From: Candidatus Heimdallarchaeota archaeon
GTDB taxonomy: Archaea; Asgardarchaeota; Heimdallarchaeia; Heimdallarchaeales; Heimdallarchaeaceae
DNA: 64,000 nt
Reading direction: 5' to 3'
Assembly (NCBI GenBank): GCA_030668875.1
Contig: DAOVER010000002.1
Location: 46,706-110,705 of the forward strand
The notes beneath the pieces were generated by a model, which was not told where the DNA came from, did not search any database, and saw only the letters and a program-made list of their open reading frames with translations. Numbering within the stretch: position 1 is the first letter of the stretch; the number at the start of each line of letters is the position of its first letter. Made by a program: the position numbers and the translations under genes. This document shows, piece after piece, positions 26,214-33,848 of this stretch.

Positions 26214-26396
26214 ATGAGTGATGCAGAAAAATGTGGCGATTATGAGATATATTTTGAAAATGATTGGTGGGTAGTTAAAAATACAAAGGAAAACAAAATC
26301 ATCGGAAAATTCATCTCAAAAGATGCTGCATTAGATAAAGTAGCTGTTTTTCTTCAAGACGAAGAAGGAAGAATGGAATCTGAATCTGTTTGTTGA
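26214..26396 (+). CDS. Small protein (60 aa) coupled to a radical SAM/SPASM enzyme; possible RiPP precursor
   Basis: The 60-residue product starts MSDAEKCGDYEIYFENDWW, contains a short VVKNTKENKIIGKFISKDAA core, and ends GRMESESVC with a terminal Cys. The open frame extends upstream into the GTPase gene on the other strand, but ATG at 26214 is the first good start and TTTAAAC lies about 33 bp before it. Its stop is 5 nt before the radical SAM gene, so they are translationally coupled. Precursor peptides commonly sit exactly here relative to SPASM maturases. The Trp pair, lysines and two cysteines are possible crosslink sites. A small folded adaptor (for example DUF2188-like) is the main alternative. 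Confidence 0.6.
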   Translation: MSDAEKCGDYEIYFENDWWVVKNTKENKIIGKFISKDAALDKVAVFLQDEEGRMESESVC

Positions 26397-26401
26397 TGTA
26401 G

Positions 26402-27751
26402 ATGCTAGACTGTGATTCTTCATACCATGTCTTTGAAGTCCATAATACTATCATTTTAATTGATATATACGCTCAAATGATTTGGGAACTTAATTCTGAA
26501 AGTGTTGGGAATATTAGACATCAAATAGAATCTCTAAAAAAATATGGCTTTTTTTCAAATGAGAATAATCATTTTGATGATATGGATATGGGGGGTCAAG
26601 AACTCAATTATATTGTTATTAATCCTTCAAATGAATGCAATCTCTCATGCTGGTATTGTTATGTAGATAGAACGGGAAATAACAATGTCAGACATCTAAC
26701 TCCTGAAAAGATATTTTCAAAGATTGAAATGTTTCTTGAAAATAAAAAGAAAAATGGATCAAAAACCCCCATAGCTTTCTCACTCTACTTTACAGGTGAA
26801 ATATCTATTAATTTCCAAGTATTTCAGAATACTAGTAGAAAAATAGATCAGATTAGAGATAAATATGAGTTTCAGATATCACTTTTACTTCCTCCTACTA
26901 ATCTTTTCAAACCTACAAAACAGTTTGTAGAGTATATCAATGATTATGGTTACATAACTGTTTCAATAGATTTAGCAAATCAACAACAGATTAGTGCGAT
27001 AAACAAGAACATCAAGCTATTTGATGAGGGTGTAGTTAAACATTTGATTATTCCCATTCATTCAAAAACTAAAAACATCTTTAGTATCTATCAAAAATAT
27101 ATGAGTAGTTTTAATAAAGTTTCAATGAGACCTGTAAGAATAACTCAAAATTCGATTTTTCCTTGGACTAAACAAAGCCTAAATGAGTTCAAATTAGAGA
27201 TAGAGAAATTTGTAGGAAAATTATTGTTGTTAGATGAAAAACAAGTAGCAAATTTTCTGATATCAATTGGACCATCGGATTATTTTGTAAAGTTCATTGA
27301 TTCGATATTGACAAGAGAGAAGAAGATTATACGGTGTCCAGCTGGAAGAACTGCAATAGCATTAGACCATAATTTGAAACAATTTCCTTGTTCTGGGTTA
27401 ATTGGTGCGCGTGAGTTTCAGAAAGAGTATACTCCTGAGAAAAAGGGTAGCTGGGAAGAAGAAACATTATCTTCTGTAAATTCTGATAAATGCTCAAAGT
27501 GTGCAATCAAATATTATTGCGGGGGTTTTTGTGTCGATTGGGAATTCAAAGAGAAGAAAGGACCCATTTATAAAGAAATTTCTTCAGAGTGTTTAGTTAA
27601 TTGTATCTACTTTGAAAATGCTGCGTATTTCATCCTTAAATTACAGAAAAAATACCCGTCTATTCTAAGAAACTATATTGAAAAAAAACAGAGAAAATTT
27701 AGGTTGAGTTATAACCTAAATCTAGATGATTTTACTAAGATATTTGTCTAA
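26402..27751 (+). CDS. Radical SAM/SPASM peptide-maturase-like enzyme
   Basis: The 449-residue protein carries the radical SAM motif CNLSCWYC (CxxxCxxC, near residue 79) binding the SAM [4Fe-4S] cluster. The C-terminal SPASM domain matches the C-x2-C-x5-C-x3-C pattern exactly (CSKCAIKYYCGGFC), with further cysteines at CPAGRT, FPCSG and ECLVNC for auxiliary clusters. The first 60 residues (YHVFEVHNTIILIDIYAQMI) resemble the N-terminal segment of RiPP maturases, which helps bind the peptide. The gene is coupled to a 60-residue ORF 5 nt upstream. The product could be a crosslinked peptide or a modified small protein; the chemistry cannot be predicted. Confidence 0.85.
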   Translation: MLDCDSSYHVFEVHNTIILIDIYAQMIWELNSESVGNIRHQIESLKKYGFFSNENNHFDDMDMGGQELNYIVINPSNECNLSCWYCYVDRTGNNNVRHLTPEKIFSKIEMFLENKKKNGSKTPIAFSLYFTGEISINFQVFQNTSRKIDQIRDKYEFQISLLLPPTNLFKPTKQFVEYINDYGYITVSIDLANQQQISAINKNIKLFDEGVVKHLIIPIHSKTKNIFSIYQKYMSSFNKVSMRPVRITQNSIFPWTKQSLNEFKLEIEKFVGKLLLLDEKQVANFLISIGPSDYFVKFIDSILTREKKIIRCPAGRTAIALDHNLKQFPCSGLIGAREFQKEYTPEKKGSWEEETLSSVNSDKCSKCAIKYYCGGFCVDWEFKEKKGPIYKEISSECLVNCIYFENAAYFILKLQKKYPSILRNYIEKKQRKFRLSYNLNLDDFTKIFV

Positions 27752-27760
27752 ACTTATCTT

Positions 27761-28171
27761 CTATATAAACCAGGTAAATAGTGTTGGAAAGTCTGCTGAC
27801 GAAAAATCGAGAACACCAACTAATCCCATTATTATTAAGAATACCCAACTTAATAGAAACCATAGTAGAAGTGTTCCTAATGTTGTAAATCCTGCACTCT
27901 TATCACCAACTCCTCCTAAAGTAATCCATATCACCCAACATAGAAAGAATATTATGACTCCAAATAGAATCTTGAGGGCAGAACCCAATCCGTCAATATA
28001 TGCCCATCCAAAGACCCACGCTGTGGATATTACTGCTGATAGGATAATATTTAACCAGGTCCATCTTCGAGAATCTCTTCTAAACATAATCCCACACATT
28101 ATTGCGGATGATATGTAGAAAAGAGCGAAGTTTATACCTACTACAGCTATAGTTTTCCATGGTTCGTCCAT
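27761..28171 (-). CDS. Small four-TM membrane protein, unknown function
   Basis: The 136-residue protein has four predicted membrane helices: TIAVVGINFALFYISSAIMC, TWLNIILSAVISTAWVFGWA, ALKILFGVIIFFLCWVIWIT and TLGTLLLWFLLSWVFLIIMG, joined by short loops, with RRDSRR after the first. No motif suggests a substrate. ATG at 28171 (MDEPWKT) is preferred to an upstream TTG. It converges on the radical SAM/SPASM gene with 9 bp between stops, so any link as an exporter or immunity protein for a modified peptide is only positional. Confidence 0.7.
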   Translation of the reverse strand: MDEPWKTIAVVGINFALFYISSAIMCGIMFRRDSRRWTWLNIILSAVISTAWVFGWAYIDGLGSALKILFGVIIFFLCWVIWITLGGVGDKSAGFTTLGTLLLWFLLSWVFLIIMGLVGVLDFSSADFPTLFTWFI

Positions 28172-28268
28172 ATTCTTGGAATACTTCAATCAGTAAATAA
28201 ACTTTATTTCAGAGGAAAAGCAAGAAATTAGAAAAAGTTAAGCGCAACATTAACAAGATAGGAGTTGT

Positions 28269-29417
28269 ATGTTATTAATAATGATCTTCATTCCAACTAA
28301 AGAAGAACATGCAAAGAAGTGTTTAATCTGCAATGAAGAGAAATTAGTGGCTAGTATCTTATCCGTTTGTAAAGATTGTTTGAGGAAAGGATCTACGAAA
28401 GTTGCAGAGCTAATATTAAATGCTCATAAAAGAGCTAGATCCAACTATAATCTTCCTTTAACTGCTCCTAGTAGTGATAGAATAAGCTGTTCTTTATGTA
28501 ACCATAATTGCGGATTAGATGAGAATGAAACAAGTTATTGTGGTTTGAGATTTAGAAATAATGGTGTTAAGATTTCTACACATTCTACAAAAGAAATGGG
28601 GTTGCTTCACTATTATCTTGATCCACTTCCTTGTAATTGTTGTGCAGCTTGGTTTTGTCCTGCAGGTACTGGGGCTGGCTATCCTGAATATGCTTCCAGC
28701 CAAACTAAAGAACTAGGTTTCTACAATCTATCTGTATTCTTCTATGGATGTTCTTTCGATTGTCTTTTTTGCCAGAATCATAATCACAAGAGAATTGCTG
28801 ATGGTACTAAAGTATCAGCATCCCATCTGGTTCAGAAATTTCAAAACAATCCCAAAATTAATTGTATCTGTTTCTTTGGTGGATCACCAGAACCTCAGTT
28901 TCCCTTCGCAATAAACGTTTCTAAACAAATACTTGAAATTGCAGAAACTGAAAATAGAATAGCTAGAATCTGTTGGGAATGGAATGGTTTCGGGAATAAA
29001 CATTATGTCAAAAAAGCTGCTGCACTCTCCTTAAAGTCTGGTGGTAATATTAAATTTGATTTAAAAGCATGGGATTCCAATATTCATCAAGCTTTAACAG
29101 GAGTGAAAAATGAAGTCGTATTGGAAAATTTTGAATATGTAGGTAGGGAATTCTTTGATTTAAGACCAGATTTGCCAATCTTGAATGCGACAACTCTTCT
29201 AGTTCCCGGTTATGTAGATGAAGTAGAAATAGAAAATATTGCTTCTTTCATTTCCTCAATTAATGAAAACATTCCATACTCATTACTTGGTTTCTATCCG
29301 CAGTTTGAGTTTTCTGACCTTCCTCTTACTACTTTAGATTTAGCAGAAAAATGCTACAATATTGCATCAAAATATCTGAAAAATGTGAATATAGGAAATA
29401 GACATTTACTGTTTTAA
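28269..29417 (+). CDS. AmrS-like radical SAM protein (pyruvate formate-lyase activating enzyme-related)
   Basis: The 382-residue protein contains an N-terminal zinc-type Cys set (CLICNEEK, CKDCLRKG, CSLCNHNCG, then YCGLR) and the radical SAM motif CSFDCLFC near residue 160 preceded by VFFYG. It then has the GGSPEPQ and KFDLKAWD stretches of the AmrS/PflA-like group (COG2108/COG1313 relatives). In other genomes AmrS belongs to the AmmeMemoRadiSam system with a Memo-like protein and an AMMECR1 protein; neither partner is in this window. It overlaps the DUF123 nuclease gene on the opposite strand by 4 bp. Either of two ATGs (28269, 28281) could start it. Confidence 0.75.
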   Translation: MLLIMIFIPTKEEHAKKCLICNEEKLVASILSVCKDCLRKGSTKVAELILNAHKRARSNYNLPLTAPSSDRISCSLCNHNCGLDENETSYCGLRFRNNGVKISTHSTKEMGLLHYYLDPLPCNCCAAWFCPAGTGAGYPEYASSQTKELGFYNLSVFFYGCSFDCLFCQNHNHKRIADGTKVSASHLVQKFQNNPKINCICFFGGSPEPQFPFAINVSKQILEIAETENRIARICWEWNGFGNKHYVKKAAALSLKSGGNIKFDLKAWDSNIHQALTGVKNEVVLENFEYVGREFFDLRPDLPILNATTLLVPGYVDEVEIENIASFISSINENIPYSLLGFYPQFEFSDLPLTTLDLAEKCYNIASKYLKNVNIGNRHLLF

Positions 29418-29776
29418 CTGACTCTGAAGAAATGGCTTATACATTTTTTTTCACAATCACTATTACCAAATCCTGTTATAGGAACTGTTTTTTCTATATC
29501 TCCGATTATTTTGGATAATTCACACTCTACTCTCTGTTTGGATAACACTCCTATTCCAATTATTTCTGAATATTTACTTACTGTAATTTGATCAATATGC
29601 CAATGCTTTTTCTTTATTTTTCTAAGGTGTCGATGTAATCTAGAAGACAACCCACCCGCACCAAAAGCACTACCAATATAGATGTAATAGCCTTCATTTA
29701 GGAGATATGTTTTTCCCCTTATTCTAATTTCAACTAATTTACTGAGTTTTATGAAAAGTAGATAAGTTCCTTTCAA
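29414..29776 (-). CDS. DUF123 / GIY-YIG-like nuclease
   Basis: The 120-residue protein matches the archaeal DUF123 family, a GIY-YIG nuclease relative. The core GYYIYIGSAFGAGGLSSRLH holds the Y-x-Y-I-G motif and catalytic Arg, followed by HLRKIKKKHWHIDQI with the family's H-W-H-I-D signature. Family members are small stand-alone proteins of this length, with poorly characterised nuclease activity in DNA repair. It converges on the AmrS-like gene with a 4-bp overlap. Confidence 0.88.
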   Translation of the reverse strand: MKGTYLLFIKLSKLVEIRIRGKTYLLNEGYYIYIGSAFGAGGLSSRLHRHLRKIKKKHWHIDQITVSKYSEIIGIGVLSKQRVECELSKIIGDIEKTVPITGFGNSDCEKKCISHFFRVS

Positions 29777-29814
29777 ACCATAAGTGAAATTAATAACAGA
29801 TTCAGTGAGAATGA

Positions 29815-30849
29815 TTATCCCTCTTCTAGTTCAGAGGCTTTTTTCCAATTTTCCTCGGCTTTGTCTAGATCACCTGAATCTTCTTGAATATCTCCCATTA
29901 GCTGATAAATTCTGCTATCTTGACCATTGAATCGTTTTGCATCTTCTAACAGAGTCAAAGCTATTTTGTATTCTTTCGATGCCCAATGCAGAGATGCTAA
30001 AGAAATGGAAGCTTCAATGAATGAAGGGTCAATGGTTAAACACTCTTCATAATTCTTCATAGCCTCCTCAATATTTGCAATTGATGCATATATACTAGCT
30101 AAGTGGTGATAACCAAGTACATTATCTGGGTCTATTTCAACAACTTTGGTAAAAGCTTCTAAGGCCTGTACATGCTCTTGATTCAACTCATAAGCAGATC
30201 CCAGCTGAAACCATCCTGAAAGATTTTCTGTATTGACTTTTGTAACCTTCATAAAATAATTAATAGCTCTGTCAAAATTATCTAGTTCCAAGTAAGTTTG
30301 ACCGATTTGTTGAAGTATTTGTTCATTGTCTGGATCAATTTGTTCAGCTTTCATTAGATTATTCCAGCTCTCAATGTCATTACCCATTTTACTATAAATT
30401 GTTGCAACTATACCGAAAATCTCTAGTTTTTCATCATATTCTAGATATCTTAAGAATGCTTGAACAGCTTGAGGATACTCGCCTATATTATAATATAAGT
30501 TTCCAATCTTTTCCCAGATTTCAAACCTCTTTTCATCTAACTCACAAGTTTTTTTCCATGAAATGATTGCTTGTTCCCAGTTCTTTAGATAATGAAAGAT
30601 ATCTCCAATGATGTCAAGAGTTTCTGCATTTTCACTTTGAATTTCTAAAGAATGATTAAGATAATTGAGAGCTGAATTTGGTTCACTATTTTTAAGAAAT
30701 AGTCCCCCCAGATAATTAAGAAATCTAGGTGTATTTTCGAATTCAGGCAACTGTCTTTCGAGAAAACTGATTGCATCCTCTAGACTATCTTCACTGATTA
30801 ATTCTTTAGCTCTCTGAATAATATCTATAAGATGAATATCGTCTGCCAT
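29815..30849 (-). CDS. TPR repeat protein
   Basis: The 344-residue protein is a run of about nine tetratricopeptide repeats from residue 30 to the end, for example IWEKIGNLYYNIGEYPQAVQ, ILQQIGQTYLELDNFDRAIN, GWFQLGSAYELNQEHVQALE and IYQLMGDIQEDSGDLDKAEE. There are no membrane segments or catalytic motifs. It is expected to act as a cytoplasmic scaffold. ATG at 30849 follows one codon after a TTG. It diverges from the GAP1-like gene with about 100 bp between starts. Confidence 0.9.
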   Translation of the reverse strand: MADDIHLIDIIQRAKELISEDSLEDAISFLERQLPEFENTPRFLNYLGGLFLKNSEPNSALNYLNHSLEIQSENAETLDIIGDIFHYLKNWEQAIISWKKTCELDEKRFEIWEKIGNLYYNIGEYPQAVQAFLRYLEYDEKLEIFGIVATIYSKMGNDIESWNNLMKAEQIDPDNEQILQQIGQTYLELDNFDRAINYFMKVTKVNTENLSGWFQLGSAYELNQEHVQALEAFTKVVEIDPDNVLGYHHLASIYASIANIEEAMKNYEECLTIDPSFIEASISLASLHWASKEYKIALTLLEDAKRFNGQDSRIYQLMGDIQEDSGDLDKAEENWKKASELEEG

Positions 30850-30949
30850 CAATTATAAATCGCTGAATGTCACTTATGAATATTGCGTATTCTCCCTTGT
30901 AGATTTCAAACTAAGAAAGGACTTTTAAATTTCAAAACCGTTTTTAATA

Positions 30950-31849
30950 ATGCAGATGTTTCAAGTTATAACTCAACGGGATGACAAAATCGGTTATCAT
31001 ATTCATATGTCAGATATCCCGAGTAAGCTTACCGAAGATTCAATCGTTTTTATGCCAGAGTTATCTACAAAACACCTACCTCATGTAAAATATGTTTCAA
31101 AATATACTCATAAGACAGGAGATATTATTATTAAACTGGTAAGAAGTGATGGAAATGATCCATTCGGTAGACCAAAGGCTCACTCTCATGGATTAGTTAT
31201 TCCTTCAGAAGAATATAATCTCAATTCCTTATTGTTTTATGCTTCACCTTTAATAGATACAAATTACTTTGATGAGAAATTTGATGAACCACAATTTCTA
31301 GATAGTAGTTATTTCAGAAAATCAGAAAATAGAATTCTTGAAAAATTAAATTTGAAGGATATTCGAGAGCTTATAGTTGCAGCTATGATCGACCCAAAAG
31401 TCACACTGCAACCTAATCTAGGGCAAAGAGAACTAATAGAATTAGCAAGTCTAATAGATAAAGCAATACCATTTGAAGCATCATATGACTTTTCTCTAAT
31501 AACTTATTCAGACAGCAGCTGTAGTCAACATTTAGTACATAATATCCTTTATTTTTTTGATAAAAATGGAAAAATAGATAATAAATTAATAATAAAGAAC
31601 AGAAAACCAAAGATTGAGAAAATAGCTAAGGAAGAAAAGGACTATCTTGATAATTACATTGAACTGATTATCGAAGAAAACTATGAAAAAATTCTAGAAG
31701 AACATGCTAAATGGGTTATAGGAATGTATTACAATGACTATAAAGAATTGCAGAAGGGTTTTACTAAACGTTTCCAGCTTGACATACCTTTCTCACGTAG
31801 GAACAAATTTCATGCACGTTTGGTAGAATCACTTTCACATTTTGATTAA
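30950..31849 (+). CDS. GAP1-N-like (GTPase-associated) domain protein, tentative
   Basis: The 299-residue protein is mainly beta-rich in the first 100 residues and helical afterwards. The segment KLVRSDGNDPFGRPKAHSHG resembles the GR-x-G-x-x-x-A-H loop of the N-terminal domains of GTPase-associated protein 1, a bacterial GTPase-system partner. That is the only recognisable match and the rest (EKLNLKDIRELIVAAMIDP and a charged C-terminus) is unassigned. A TTTTTAATA box lies directly before the ATG. Its link to GTPases is suggested, not shown, by the abundance of GTPase-like genes in this window. Confidence 0.4.
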   Translation: MQMFQVITQRDDKIGYHIHMSDIPSKLTEDSIVFMPELSTKHLPHVKYVSKYTHKTGDIIIKLVRSDGNDPFGRPKAHSHGLVIPSEEYNLNSLLFYASPLIDTNYFDEKFDEPQFLDSSYFRKSENRILEKLNLKDIRELIVAAMIDPKVTLQPNLGQRELIELASLIDKAIPFEASYDFSLITYSDSSCSQHLVHNILYFFDKNGKIDNKLIIKNRKPKIEKIAKEEKDYLDNYIELIIEENYEKILEEHAKWVIGMYYNDYKELQKGFTKRFQLDIPFSRRNKFHARLVESLSHFD

Positions 31850-31853
31850 TTGG

Positions 31854-31879
31854 TTTTATATTTCAGTAAAAATATAAAA
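31854..31879 (+). terminator. AT-rich hairpin after the GAP1-like gene
   Basis: A perfect 10-bp inverted repeat (TTTTATATTT / AAATATAAAA, 6-nt loop) starts 5 bp after the stop codon at 31849. It could help termination, though an all-AT stem is weak and archaeal termination depends mostly on U-tracts. Confidence 0.35.
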
Positions 31880-31983
31880 TATGTGCTGAAAAATACTTAA
31901 CGAAGTTGAATCTAAGATCTATGGTTATGCATTTTTCTTTGACTAGAAATACATAAGGGAAAAAATGTAAAAAGAAAAGAAGG

Positions 31984-33747
31984 CTAGCTTCTCTTTCTTT
32001 TCAATAATATTACAAAAATGATTGAAAGAGTGATCAGAGTTAATACTGAAAATGAGATAAAATCAAATTCAGGTGCTAATGCTTGAATAACAATTATTCT
32101 AATCTCTGAATATTCACCTACATCTCCTCCAGAATCTATCCCCGCAACTCTCCAATGATATGTATTTGGTTCTAATGCAACTGATGATTCATATGAAAAT
32201 CCAACTACTGTTTCATTAATGATTGGAGTTAGAAATCCATCACTCACATCTATCTGGATCAGATAGGAACTAATACCAGTTATTTCAGACCATTCGAATA
32301 AAGGAGTATCATCTATTGTCACAATTCCATTATACGGATTAGTTAGCGTTGTAGCTCTGAGTTTGCTTGTATAGCTTATTGCTATAGAATCAATTAAAGG
32401 AGTAGAATCTATATTAGTTGTTGTTAGAACAGCTTTCCACTTCAATATGTATCCTGTGTTACTAAAATTATGAACCACACCTGGTGTTACACTCTCCCAG
32501 TTAGCACCATTGTCAGCTGATAGAAAGTAATCTATTGAAGTATCCGTTAAAATTGTATCTTCTTTAACAAGTGTTGCATATTTTAGCAAAGATTCTGCAT
32601 CGCCTATGAAAACTGCAATAGATTGTGCAGTACCTTCAGTTCTGTACCTATAAATATTACTTACATCCAATATCTGTAATCCATTTGTCCCATCTGCGAG
32701 ATAAACATAATCTCCAACCACTTCAATTGCAAAAGCATTTCCCGCAGTATCAAATTCAGTGTGTTTGATTGGAGCTGTTGGATCGCTTATGTCTAAAACA
32801 CATAATCCATAGGAATTACTCGCACCATATAGAATATCTCCTATAGCATATACGCATTCAAAATCTCCAGCGAAATGACCTATAGAAAATGGAAGAAGGG
32901 GATTACTGATATTAAATATTCGTAGGCCGTAAACTCCATTAGACACAAAAGCCAAATCTCCTGAAATGAATACATTTTTTGAATATTCACCAGGTCCGAA
33001 ATCACCAATATTCACAAGATTAAGTGGATTTGTTATGTCAACCACCCATAAATCAGCATTTCCTTCTGCAACAAATGCATAATTTCCACTTATTTTTAGT
33101 CCTCTTGCAATTCCAGTTGGTGGATTAGCTATATTGTCAGCTACAGATATACTAGCTTTATTCGTTACATCCATTGAGTATAATCCTAAATTTGTTGCAA
33201 CATAAGCATAATTCCCAACAACTTCTATTTGATCCCACGCAATTGTGTCTCCAATGTCGTATATGTCAACTTGTGTTGGATTATAAGGGTCACTTATATC
33301 AACAACATGAACTCCGCCATACCTATAACCTATAAACGCATAATCACCGTCTATACAAACATCCATTGCTCGATTAGCTAAAGTTGGAGTGTAATTTCCT
33401 ACAAAACTAGGTGACAAAGGATTAGAGATGTTAAGGATCATAACCCCATTATATTTGTCAGCAACATATGCTAGATCGCCATCAATAGTCACATCCAATG
33501 ATTCTCCTGATGATGGGTAGTTACCCAATTCTGAAGGTTCTTGATAAGAGATTCTTATCTCACCTGAACCCCAATCTGAAACATCTGAGTTAGCAAAATC
33601 ACGGTAAGTTGTGGATGAAAAATTTTCTGTGAAACTGCTTGTGACAGCTGTTACATTACTCGATAAATCCATGCTAATTACTACAATTAGCAAAGATGAT
33701 AAAATCATGAAATTAATAATGTTTTTTTTCCTCATACTAAAACCCAT
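31984..33747 (-). CDS. Secreted LVIVD-repeat beta-propeller protein with C-terminal membrane anchor
   Basis: The 587-residue protein starts with a signal peptide (NIINFMILSSLLIVVISMDL). From about residue 70 to 380 it has seven or eight LVIVD repeats (for example YAFIGYRYGGVHVVDISDP, YVYLADGTNGLQILDVSN), the signature of a surface beta-propeller. A Fibronectin-III-like segment follows (about 465-550, with the PLFEW and YHWRVAGID strands), then a single C-terminal helix (FSVLTLITLSIIFVILL) with KRKRS on the cytoplasmic side. It is therefore displayed outside the cell, probably for adhesion or recognition. A paralogue at 62492 is cut short. It diverges from the M14 peptidase gene. Confidence 0.9.
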   Translation of the reverse strand: MGFSMRKKNIINFMILSSLLIVVISMDLSSNVTAVTSSFTENFSSTTYRDFANSDVSDWGSGEIRISYQEPSELGNYPSSGESLDVTIDGDLAYVADKYNGVMILNISNPLSPSFVGNYTPTLANRAMDVCIDGDYAFIGYRYGGVHVVDISDPYNPTQVDIYDIGDTIAWDQIEVVGNYAYVATNLGLYSMDVTNKASISVADNIANPPTGIARGLKISGNYAFVAEGNADLWVVDITNPLNLVNIGDFGPGEYSKNVFISGDLAFVSNGVYGLRIFNISNPLLPFSIGHFAGDFECVYAIGDILYGASNSYGLCVLDISDPTAPIKHTEFDTAGNAFAIEVVGDYVYLADGTNGLQILDVSNIYRYRTEGTAQSIAVFIGDAESLLKYATLVKEDTILTDTSIDYFLSADNGANWESVTPGVVHNFSNTGYILKWKAVLTTTNIDSTPLIDSIAISYTSKLRATTLTNPYNGIVTIDDTPLFEWSEITGISSYLIQIDVSDGFLTPIINETVVGFSYESSVALEPNTYHWRVAGIDSGGDVGEYSEIRIIVIQALAPEFDFISFSVLTLITLSIIFVILLKRKRS

Positions 33748-33848
33748 TTTATCTTACTCTGATTAGTCTTAAAAACGTTTTGAGCAGTTTTGTTAAAATA
33801 TTCATACAACTAGTGAGATTTATTAATGCTAGATGTTCAATTATCTCG

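Noticed and set aside
27726..28118. 130-codon plus-strand frame after the radical SAM/SPASM gene
   Set aside because: It overlaps the end of that gene and lies antisense to a credible four-TM protein; composition (many Asn, His, Ile) is typical of a shadow frame.
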